A stretch of DNA of 5,926 nt, from positions 1 through 5,926 of the forward strand of contig PUMG01000178.1 in assembly GCA_003551265.1 (NCBI GenBank). The letters are read 5' to 3'. This document shows, in pieces, positions 1 through 5,849 of the stretch. The position numbers were made by a program, and so were the translations under genes. Source of the stretch: Halovenus sp. (GTDB lineage: Archaea; Halobacteriota; Halobacteria; Halobacteriales; Haloarculaceae). Numbering within the stretch: the stretch's first letter is position 1; each line of letters begins with the position of its first letter. The notes below the pieces were generated by a model, which was given only the letters and a program-made list of their open reading frames with translations, had not been told where the DNA came from and did no database searches.

Positions 1-612
1 GCTCCAGTAGGCGTAGTCCGCGAGGTCATCAGACCGTTCGTCCTCGCGTATCCAGAGGTCGTGGTCGCGGGTCACCGCTGCGAGCTGTCGATACTGTTCT
101 TCGAACTCCGTGTCGAGTTCGTCCAGCGCGACGTCGGCAGTGCAGACTTCCTCGGAGTCACCAACCGTCAACTCGACGCCAGCCTCTGCGACCGCTGTGG
201 CGAGTTCGTCCTCCCACTGGTGGTGGTCGTACCAGGTAACGCTGTCGACGCGTGACACGACCGCAGAGAGCGCATCGATGTCGTGTTCGGTGTCGGGACA
301 GAGGTCACAGACGTACACCGTCGCGTCGGTGCTGGCGTACTCGCCGACCCACTCCAGTGCCTCTTGCAGCTCGTGAGGGCCGGTTGGGAGCAGCGTGCCC
401 TCTCCGTGAACGACGCGGATCAAAGCGGTGCAGGCGAGTCCGTCTGCATCCGGGTCGGCGACCACGACGACCGCGCTGTCTGCGAGTTGCTCTTTGACTT
501 CTCGCTCGGCTTCCTCCTGTTCGAACGAATCCGGTCGGAAGAACCCCTCGCCGGGCAAAACAGATTTACGGCCGAGAGAGAGACGGTCGTCGTCGATGAG
601 CCAGTCTTGCAT
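1..612 (-). CDS. DHH-family phosphoesterase (RecJ-like), N-terminal part, runs off the window
   Basis: The frame is open from an ATG at 612-610 to the window edge, giving 204 codons of a longer protein. The translation has the hallmarks of a DHH phosphoesterase. DPDADG (residues 53-58) is the motif I aspartate loop, CDLCPD lies at 102-107, DHH is at 129-131 after a hydrophobic strand, and RDHDLW is at 182-187. These aspartates and histidines bind the catalytic Mn2+ ions in the family. Members act on nucleic acids as RecJ-type 5'-3' exonucleases, or on small phosphoesters such as nanoRNA or cyclic dinucleotides; the visible part does not decide between them. The C-terminal DHHA1 substrate-binding domain would lie outside the window. 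There is no signal peptide, so it is cytoplasmic. It lies 108 bases downstream of nosL on the same strand, so it may be read through from nosL or have its own promoter. I see no functional link to copper. The family call is firm and the substrate is unknown. Confidence 0.9.
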   Translation of the reverse strand, partial: MQDWLIDDDRLSLGRKSVLPGEGFFRPDSFEQEEAEREVKEQLADSAVVVVADPDADGLACTALIRVVHGEGTLLPTGPHELQEALEWVGEYASTDATVYVCDLCPDTEHDIDALSAVVSRVDSVTWYDHHQWEDELATAVAEAGVELTVGDSEEVCTADVALDELDTEFEEQYRQLAAVTRDHDLWIREDERSDDLADYAYWS

Positions 613-720
613 ACCCTGGGTTTCGCTACGACCTGTTTTCAGCCCGTCGATTGCTGTGTACGGCGCGTACGAAGCGGGATGTTGTCACCGGTGTGGCTCA
701 CGAAGCTGGAGCCGAGAGTA
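613..720 (-). promoter_or_regulatory. nosL-DHH intergenic gap with small inverted repeats and a weak promoter candidate
   Basis: No gene fits in this 108-base gap. Just after the nosL stop there is a possible stem, GGCTC (695-699) with GAGCC (709-713), but no T-tract follows in the direction of transcription, so it is a poor terminator. GTACG-GCG-CGTAC at 658-670 is a perfect 5-base-arm inverted repeat, and CACCGGTG at 686-693 is a palindrome. An A-run on the minus strand (640-636, GAAAA) lies about 25 bases before the DHH start codon and is the only TATA-like candidate; it is weak. All of these are short enough to occur by chance. Confidence 0.25.
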
Positions 721-1377
721 TCAGTGGTCGTGGTCGTTGCTGTACTCGTGGTCTCCGTTTTCATCTTCGAAGAACCGGCTCCTGTACATCATTGCCAGTT
801 CCATATCGAACTCGTCGAACGTTATGATGTCAGCGTCGTGGTCGTATCCGGCGTCGAACTCGTCGTTGAGTTCGTCGATAAACGCCTCGGCATCGTCGCG
901 CTCGGCGAACGGCGTCGGGTTCATCATCATGATGTCGTCAACGTGGTCGCTATCTCCAACGCGCACATAGTAACACTCCTGTCCATCGATGAGTTCTCCG
1001 CTTTCGTACTCGGTCACCCACGCATTCTCGAGTGCCTCGCCCTCGCCACCGAAGTGTTCGGGGTCTGCGTAGTACGCGAGCATACAGCCCGACGAGCAGA
1101 AGTACACTCTCGCCCCGTCTTCTTTGACCAGCTGGGCGTTCCAGTCGGGATACTCTTCTGTGACCATATTACAGACAGCACACGATTCTCCTTCGGGAAA
1201 CTCGGTCGGCTCGCTGAGCTGTTGAGCTTCGTCGTCGTGGTCATCGTCTGCCGTTCCCGTGTCGTCGTGGTCGTCATCGTCGTCGCCACCGACACAGCCT
1301 GCAACAGCGAGTGCTGCACCGGCACCGAGCGTTCCCAGCAGGGTTCGTCTATCGAAGTTCAGGCGGTCATTCGACAT
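721..1377 (-). CDS. nosL: NosL-family copper-binding lipoprotein (Tat-exported)
   Basis: This 218-residue protein starts with a Tat-lipoprotein signal: twin arginines at R10-R11, a hydrophobic stretch to about residue 27, and a lipobox AVAGC with the lipidated cysteine at C28. It should sit on the outer face of the membrane. The mature part opens with an Asp/His linker (32-50) containing two DDDHDD-like repeats. Then comes CAVCNM (66-71), which matches the CxxCxM Cu(I) site of NosL. A second cluster, FCSSGCM (93-99), resembles TRASH/YHS-type metal-binding Cys pairs. The usual NosL PF segment appears as NPTPFA (153-158), and Met residues cluster at 150-152 and 192-197. The tail ends in DHEYSNDHDH (209-218). 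In known systems NosL hands Cu(I) to the NosDFY complex for NosZ assembly. The gene is divergent from nosDFY, which supports that partnership. A TATA box about 28 bases before the ATG supports this start and suggests a leaderless mRNA. The family call is firm; the copper-carrier role is inferred from it. Confidence 0.92.
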   Translation of the reverse strand: MSNDRLNFDRRTLLGTLGAGAALAVAGCVGGDDDDDHDDTGTADDDHDDEAQQLSEPTEFPEGESCAVCNMVTEEYPDWNAQLVKEDGARVYFCSSGCMLAYYADPEHFGGEGEALENAWVTEYESGELIDGQECYYVRVGDSDHVDDIMMMNPTPFAERDDAEAFIDELNDEFDAGYDHDADIITFDEFDMELAMMYRSRFFEDENGDHEYSNDHDH

Positions 1378-1595
1378 TATAGCTGTTGTGTCGTGTTGTT
1401 CAATTATAGTGCATCTGGTACAACAGACGAACGCTGGTATTCACCTTCGGTGGTCGTTCGCATCCTCGAGTGCTCGAACGTGCTCACTGAATCATCTCCT
1501 GTTGTGGTATTCCCGTCGAATGCAGCAAGAAGTGCGGTACTGAGCATCGATTCGACTGGTGCACCAGACAGTACAAGACGCCGTACAGCCAAGCA
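1378..1595. promoter_or_regulatory. Divergent nosL / nosD control region
   Basis: This 218-base region separates two divergent copper-maturation units and should hold both promoters. Near nosL, the hexamer TGTTGT occurs at 1384-1389 and 1394-1399 (10-base spacing). Its complement ACAACA lies at 1420-1425, so the copies flank the nosL TATA box. TGTTGT recurs at 1500-1505. Further right, CGAACG (1428-1433), CGTTCG (1455-1460) and CGAACG (1475-1480) form an inverted set. The perfect inverted repeat TCGAG-TG-CTCGA lies at 1466-1477, and GTGCTC repeats at 1470 and 1480. These may be operator sites, but they are not matched to a proven motif. I found no convincing TATA box or Shine-Dalgarno sequence at the expected distance before the nosD start. 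Confidence 0.45.
1402..1408 (-). promoter_or_regulatory. TATA box of nosL
   Basis: On the minus strand the sequence ACTATAATTG (1410 to 1401) is centred about 28 bases before the nosL ATG at 1377. That is the usual archaeal distance from TATA box to a start site at, or a few bases before, the initiation codon, so nosL is probably leaderless. No Shine-Dalgarno-like GGAGG is visible between box and start, which agrees. The core is nearly symmetric (AATTATAG on the plus strand), so weak rightward firing toward nosD is conceivable. That would leave a leader of roughly 160 bases. Confidence 0.65.
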
Positions 1596-3599
1596 GTGAC
1601 TGTGAACAGACGGCACTCAATTACCCTGCTGTTTACTGGATTACTCGTCGGTGGCGTGCTGGTCGGCCTGTTCGTCGTCGATATCGGCTCGACCGAACCC
1701 GTTCCTGCGTCGTTCGACCAGACTGTGACTGTCGGTCTCTCGCTCGAACACGAGAACTGGCTCGACAGCGAACGAACAGACGTCGACCTGCCGCGGGCAC
1801 AGGTGTTCTACTCCGAGTACCCGTACGTGGTCGGCTACTACGGGGTCGAGGAGTTCCTTACGACGCAGGACGAGGCCCGATACGAGCAACTGTTCGGCCA
1901 CTCGCTCGCGATATACGTGACAGCGTTCGATGGCGCAGCACTCGAATTGACCGAGGAAGGATTTCCCGCTTCCGCGGGCGGGTACGACTGGATTCCAGCC
2001 GATGAGGCCGTCTACGTCGTCGACAGCGAGGCCCGGACTCCGGTCGGTCCAACGGTCGTGCCGTTCGCGAGCCAGACAGACGCCGAGCGCTTCAGCGACG
2101 TTCACGGTGGTACTGTCGAAAACTGGGCCAGCGTGCTCGAACTGTCCATCGATACCGACGACGCTGAAACCGTCCGCGAGCGGGTCGCTGACCAGCAATC
2201 GAGTGCCGACGATCACGTGAGAGACGCCCGCTCGCTGCGGGACCGACCAGTGGGTGCTGTCGTCGGTGACGACGGCGAGACGATACAGGATACCATCGAC
2301 AACGCTCCGGCGAACTCGACGGTCGTCGTTCCGCCGGGGACGTACGACGAACGCGTCGCAATCGACCGCCCACTCACCCTCCGCGGAGACGGTGACGTGA
2401 CGATAGTCGGTGACAACAACAGCACTGTCGTCTCGATTGAGGCCAACGAGACTGCGATTCTGGACGTCTCGATCACCGGCGTCGGGAACGAAACACCAGG
2501 CGCAGGTGCGACCGACGGCCACGACCACAGCACCCACGACCACGACCACGGGGACGACGCGGACGATGACGAGCCGTGGGATGCGACTATCGAAGACGAT
2601 TACGCGACCGGTGACGCCGGAATCGCCGCCGACAACGCAGGAGGTGTCCTGGTCGAAGATGTCACGATAGACACGCCTGCCAGCGGTGTCATGCTGCGTG
2701 ATAGTCCGAACGCTGTCGTCAGGAACGTCAGTATCAGAGGCCACTTCGACGAAGTGAACGCCCACATGGGTGTGGTGTTGATGCGTTCGCCCGCTGTCGT
2801 CGAACGGTCGTCGTTTAGCGCGGGACTCGACGGCGTCTACACACACCGTGCCGACGACAGCGTCGTTCGCGACAACGAGATGACGAGCAACCGGATGGGG
2901 GTTCATCTCATGCACACCTCCGACGCGCTGCTTTCGAACAACACAATCACCGACCAGAGCAGCACGGGTATCTTCGTGATGACCGGCCCCGAACGCAACG
3001 CGCTGGTCGACAACGAGGTACGGGACTCGCCAACCGGTCTCGATGTCGGTGGCTTCGATTCGTACGTCGCCACCAACGTGGTCGTCGACAATCGTGTGGG
3101 GCTTCGAACTGATGCAGTCACGTCGTTGTTCGAAGCCAACGTCGTGGCGGACAACGGCGTCGGCGTCGATACGCGGGCAATCTTGCCGACGAACCGCGTC
3201 GTCGACAACGACTTCGTCGCCAACGACCGTCACGTGCTGAGCATCGGACCATTGCGCGTCTGGACACACGACGGCTCCGGGAACTACTGGGAAGGGGCTG
3301 TCGGCACACCACAGGGAAGCGTCCTCGACAGACCGTACACTGCGACCGACCCGGTCGACAGTCAGCTCCATCAGGTCGACGGGACACCCACGATTGCCCA
3401 GGCTCCCGCAATCGACGCGCTCAACAGGCTCGAACAGGCCGTTTCCGGGCTTCGCTCGGGCGAGGTAATCGACGACGCACCTCGATGTGAACCGACCAAT
3501 ATAGAGTGGTTTCGTGAACAGGGCTACGCTGTCGAGCCTGTCTGTGAGCAAACCAACGACGAACCAGACAGCACTACTGAGGGAGAGACAACACCATGA
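1596..3599 (+). CDS. nosD: NosD beta-helix copper-maturation protein with N-terminal NosL-like domain
   Basis: This 667-residue protein is clearly longer than a typical bacterial NosD. It begins with a short basic region and a hydrophobic segment (about 9-29), a Sec signal or anchor, so the rest should be outside the cell. Residues about 66-180 resemble NosL: EAVYVVDS, then TPVGPTVVPFAS (148-159) and an AERF...HGG...W pattern (163-177). This stretch has no cysteine, and Val replaces the usual Met in the PMG-like turn. A right-handed beta-helix of the NosD/CASH type follows, from PPGTYDERV (246-254) to about 560, with many short repeats of the VVDN, VVRN and SNN type. A His/Asp-rich loop (307-326, five His) interrupts its early part. 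Near the end are two cysteines, C631 and C650. NosD is the extracytoplasmic partner of NosFY in copper-site assembly. The start is GTG at 1596, or GTG at 1602; no start codon lies upstream before the in-frame TGA at 1488. Its stop overlaps the nosF start by 4 bases. Confidence 0.9.
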   Translation: MTVNRRHSITLLFTGLLVGGVLVGLFVVDIGSTEPVPASFDQTVTVGLSLEHENWLDSERTDVDLPRAQVFYSEYPYVVGYYGVEEFLTTQDEARYEQLFGHSLAIYVTAFDGAALELTEEGFPASAGGYDWIPADEAVYVVDSEARTPVGPTVVPFASQTDAERFSDVHGGTVENWASVLELSIDTDDAETVRERVADQQSSADDHVRDARSLRDRPVGAVVGDDGETIQDTIDNAPANSTVVVPPGTYDERVAIDRPLTLRGDGDVTIVGDNNSTVVSIEANETAILDVSITGVGNETPGAGATDGHDHSTHDHDHGDDADDDEPWDATIEDDYATGDAGIAADNAGGVLVEDVTIDTPASGVMLRDSPNAVVRNVSIRGHFDEVNAHMGVVLMRSPAVVERSSFSAGLDGVYTHRADDSVVRDNEMTSNRMGVHLMHTSDALLSNNTITDQSSTGIFVMTGPERNALVDNEVRDSPTGLDVGGFDSYVATNVVVDNRVGLRTDAVTSLFEANVVADNGVGVDTRAILPTNRVVDNDFVANDRHVLSIGPLRVWTHDGSGNYWEGAVGTPQGSVLDRPYTATDPVDSQLHQVDGTPTIAQAPAIDALNRLEQAVSGLRSGEVIDDAPRCEPTNIEWFREQGYAVEPVCEQTNDEPDSTTEGETTP

Positions 3600-4336
3600 C
3601 TGACGCAGAACGAGCAGTACTCGAACTGAGTGATGTGGACCGTTCGTATGGGAAGGTTTCCGTTCTCGAAGGCGTTTCCCTCACGCTGCGTGCGGGTAGC
3701 GTCACGGCGTTGATCGGCCCGAACGGCTCCGGCAAGACGACGCTGATACGGACACTGGCTGGACTCGACGACCCGACGGAGGGAACTGTCGACTACTGTG
3801 GCCCGGAGAGCGTTCGACAGATTGGCTATCTTCCACAGCAGCCTGCGTTTCGACCAGGTCAGAGCGTCAGCGACACGCTGGCGTTCTATGCAACACTCGC
3901 CGGCGAGAGCGAGAGCGAGGCACTGGCACGTCTCGAACGCGTCGGACTCGCTGACGCGGCCGACAGAGATGTCGACGCCCTGTCCGGGGGGATGACCCGA
4001 CTCGTGGGGATTGCACAGGCGACCATCGGCTCGCCGCCAGTCGTCGTGCTGGACGAGCCAGCGAGCGGACTCGACCCGGCAATGTGCGTTCACATCTTCG
4101 ATGTCGTCGAGCAGCTGGCTGCGAACGGGACCGCCGTGTTCTTGAGTTCACACGACCTCGCACTCGTCGAGCGGACAGCCGACCGCGTCGTGTTGCTCGA
4201 CGCCGGTGACATTATCCACGACGGAACCCCGGATGCGCTGTGCGACGAACGCGGGACCTCGTCGTTGCTCGAAGCGTTCGAGGAGTCGATTGCGGCGGAG
4301 GCTGGCACTGTACAGGTCCAGGGTGAGGCGACATGA
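3596..4336 (+). CDS. nosF: NosF, ABC transporter ATP-binding protein of the copper-maturation complex
   Basis: This is a complete ABC ATPase of 246 residues. It shows Walker A GPNGSGKT (41-48), a Q-loop at YLPQQ (78-82), the signature LSGGM (129-133), Walker B VVVLDEP (149-155) followed by the D-loop SGLDP (157-161), and the switch histidine H186 in SSHD. A Met at the last signature position, rather than Gln, is common in NosF and related exporters. It should bind the cytoplasmic face of NosY and power the NosDFY complex that delivers copper (and possibly sulfur) for maturation of the Cu sites of NosZ. The ATG overlaps the nosD stop (ATGA at 3596-3599) and its own stop overlaps the nosY start. 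Translational coupling in one operon is therefore likely. By sequence alone it could be any ABC-2-type ATPase; the position between nosD and nosY settles the name. Confidence 0.93.
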   Translation: MTDAERAVLELSDVDRSYGKVSVLEGVSLTLRAGSVTALIGPNGSGKTTLIRTLAGLDDPTEGTVDYCGPESVRQIGYLPQQPAFRPGQSVSDTLAFYATLAGESESEALARLERVGLADAADRDVDALSGGMTRLVGIAQATIGSPPVVVLDEPASGLDPAMCVHIFDVVEQLAANGTAVFLSSHDLALVERTADRVVLLDAGDIIHDGTPDALCDERGTSSLLEAFEESIAAEAGTVQVQGEAT

Positions 4337-5163
4337 CCGCCGAGACGCCGCCAGATTCGGGCACGCTGCTCAGAACCATCGTGTTCCGCGAGGTTGACAC
4401 GGCGATTCTCCAGCCGAGTTACGCTGTCTTTCTCACCGTGTTGACGGCCGTCGTTCTCGGCGTTGCCTGGAGTGGTGGCGGGATTCAGGCAGGGTACGTG
4501 CCGACGGTCGTCGACCTGCTCACACCACTCGAACTGCTGATTCCGCTCGTCGCGATTGCGCTCGGCTATCGAGCGATACGGAACGACGAGCGACGCGGCG
4601 AACTCGACGTGCTGCAGACGTATCCGGTCGCTGCCTGGCATCTCGTTGTCGGGGTGTATATCGGTCGAGCGATCGGCGTCGTGCTCGCTGTCGTCGTCCC
4701 GCTGGCGCTCGTGATGTTGCCAGTCGCAGCCTACGGGAGTCCGCCGCCGCTCATCTACGCGACACACAGCGGTGCAGACTCACCGTGGCTCTACCTGCGC
4801 TTTCTGGTGTTGACGGTGCTGTTCGCACTCGTCTTGCTCGCGATAGCGGTCGCGGTGTCGACGCTCGTCACCACGACCCGGACCGCAATCGCCGCGGGAA
4901 CGCTGACGCTCGTGATTTTGCTGTTCGGTCTCGACATCGGTATCGCCTACGGGTTTGCAGGCGGATACTTCGGCGAGACCAGTCTGATACACTCACTCGC
5001 CCTCAGCCCTCTCAGTGCCTACCGCGGTCTCGTGTTCGAAACTGCTATCGCTGTCGCGTCTGGAACAGGGCCGCAGACCGCCTCACCGATGAGCAGCGTC
5101 GTTGGACTCTCTCTCTGGGGTCTCGGCTCTCTGTTCGTCGCGACCCGGACGCTCCAGCGCTGA
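4333..5163 (+). CDS. nosY: NosY, ABC-2-type membrane permease of the copper-maturation complex
   Basis: This 276-residue integral membrane protein has about six predicted helices: roughly 30-50, 63-82, 104-132, 153-178, 185-206 and 253-271. The cytoplasmic loop DERRGELDVLQTYPV (85-99) after helix 2 is typical of NosY and ABC-2 permeases, where the coupling segment touches the ATPase. The length is that of ordinary NosY (about 270-280). Two NosY copies with two NosF and one NosD form the complex in the characterised bacterial system. The ATG at 4333 overlaps the nosF stop by 4 bases, making it the last gene of the nosDFY operon. It ends 83 bases before the next gene. No obvious T-rich terminator follows. 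The identification rests on topology plus synteny; topology alone would only say ABC-2 permease. Confidence 0.9.
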   Translation: MTAETPPDSGTLLRTIVFREVDTAILQPSYAVFLTVLTAVVLGVAWSGGGIQAGYVPTVVDLLTPLELLIPLVAIALGYRAIRNDERRGELDVLQTYPVAAWHLVVGVYIGRAIGVVLAVVVPLALVMLPVAAYGSPPPLIYATHSGADSPWLYLRFLVLTVLFALVLLAIAVAVSTLVTTTRTAIAAGTLTLVILLFGLDIGIAYGFAGGYFGETSLIHSLALSPLSAYRGLVFETAIAVASGTGPQTASPMSSVVGLSLWGLGSLFVATRTLQR

Positions 5164-5246
5164 CGGTGATGCGCTTTCGACGGAACTGCCTTGAACGGCC
5201 CCCTGGGTGCACTTCGCTTATGACGCTTGCCTCGCAAGTGTGAGTG
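5164..5246 (+). promoter_or_regulatory. nosY-acetyltransferase gap with candidate TATA box at 5217-5223
   Basis: CTTATGA at 5217-5223 is centred about 27 bases before the ATG at 5247, the right place for a TATA box driving a leaderless mRNA. It is a weak match to the halophilic TTTAWA-type box. If real, it makes the acetyltransferase independent of nosDFY. No Shine-Dalgarno sequence precedes the start. Confidence 0.35.
5223..5241. repeat. Inverted repeat just before the acetyltransferase start
   Basis: CTTGC (5226-5230) and GCAAG (5234-5238) are perfect complements around a CTC loop. The arms extend to 8 bases, ACGCTTGC and GCAAGTGT, with a single G-T pair. The repeat lies between the TATA candidate and the start codon. 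It could be a repressor site, or an RNA hairpin in the tail of a nosDFY transcript. No T-run follows, so a classic terminator is unlikely. Confidence 0.4.
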
Positions 5247-5810
5247 ATGGCCGACACGATACGGTTTCGTCGGTTCGAAGCGCGTGACACAGACGCGCTC
5301 CAGACGCTCGACGCGCTCGCACTCCGAGATGCGGGAACCGAGCCTGCGGACGTTCCGGGCTCTGATGACCTCCAGACGGTGGGCGAGTCGTACCTCGACG
5401 CAGGTGGAGAGTTCCTCGTTGGTGTCCTTTCCGGGGCGGCTGTCAATCCGCCTGACAAACGGCAACGGAGACTACCGGAGACTACCGATGGCTCTCTCGT
5501 TGCGATGGGCGGCTTTCTGCCGACAGAGGCGGGCTACGAAGACGAACGCTCGGTGACCGGGGCAGCGGAACTCCACCGGATGCGGGTTGCGCCGACACAC
5601 CAGGGTCGTGGATACGGCAGAGCACTGCTCGGCGAACTCGAACGGCGGGCGCGTGAGGCCGGGTTCGACCTGTTGCTCGTGACGACTGCACGTCGTCAGC
5701 ACCGAGCCGTACGGTTCTACGACGCCGCAGGATACGATGAGGTCGACCGCTCCGAGTACGGCGAGTACGAACTCGTTCACTTCGAGAAATCAATCGGAGA
5801 CCGCTCGTGA
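5247..5810 (+). CDS. GNAT-family N-acetyltransferase
   Basis: This is a 187-residue single-domain GNAT protein. Acetyl-CoA binding is shown by motif A: strand ELHRMRVAP (108-116), then the pyrophosphate loop QGRGYG (119-124) and helix RALLGELERRAREAG (125-139). Motif B follows as LLLVTTA (142-148) and AVRFYDAAGY (154-163), where the tyrosine Y158 is at the usual general-acid position. The N-terminal IRFRRFEARDTDAL (5-18) is a normal GNAT start. Between strands, residues about 62-83 form a polar, basic-rich insertion encoded partly by a 10-base tandem repeat. The acceptor could be a protein N-terminus, an amino acid, an amine or an antibiotic; nothing here decides. A stop (TGA, 5241-5243) lies just upstream, so only GTG 5244 or ATG 5247 can start it; I chose the ATG. 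It is on the same strand as nosDFY but 83 bases away, probably a separate unit. Confidence 0.88.
   Translation: MADTIRFRRFEARDTDALQTLDALALRDAGTEPADVPGSDDLQTVGESYLDAGGEFLVGVLSGAAVNPPDKRQRRLPETTDGSLVAMGGFLPTEAGYEDERSVTGAAELHRMRVAPTHQGRGYGRALLGELERRAREAGFDLLLVTTARRQHRAVRFYDAAGYDEVDRSEYGEYELVHFEKSIGDRS
5466..5485 (+). repeat. Perfect 10-base tandem repeat inside the acetyltransferase gene
   Basis: CGGAGACTAC occurs twice back to back (5466-5475, 5476-5485), followed by the CG of a partial third copy. It lies within the codons for residues about 74-80 (RRLPETT). Since 10 is not a multiple of three, gain or loss of one unit would shift the reading frame. The present frame is intact through the downstream acetyl-CoA motifs. 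Confidence 0.85.
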
Positions 5811-5849
5811 CGACCAAACACCCCTACTATCTGTCCGGCCAGGGTCCGT

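Noticed and set aside
695..713. Stem-loop after nosL as a transcription terminator
   Set aside because: The stem is only 5 bases and no T-tract follows. Archaeal termination usually relies on T-runs.
1228..1284. Triplet-like GTCGTC/GTGGTC repeats that could suggest a microsatellite or CRISPR-like array
   Set aside because: They are codons of the Asp/His linker of NosL with no regular spacer. No CRISPR repeat-spacer structure exists in the window.
283..1599. 438-codon open frame on the plus strand covering nosL and part of the DHH gene
   Set aside because: It is the antisense shadow of two well-supported minus-strand genes. Its long Val runs are the reverse reading of Asp/His codons.
1641..3551. 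636-codon open frame on the minus strand opposite nosD
   Set aside because: NosD has signal, domain and operon support. This frame shows no recognisable domain and is typical of antisense open frames in GC-rich haloarchaeal genes.
4090..4767. 225-codon minus-strand frame across the nosF-nosY junction
   Set aside because: It lies opposite two clear genes and shows no family motif or plausible start context.
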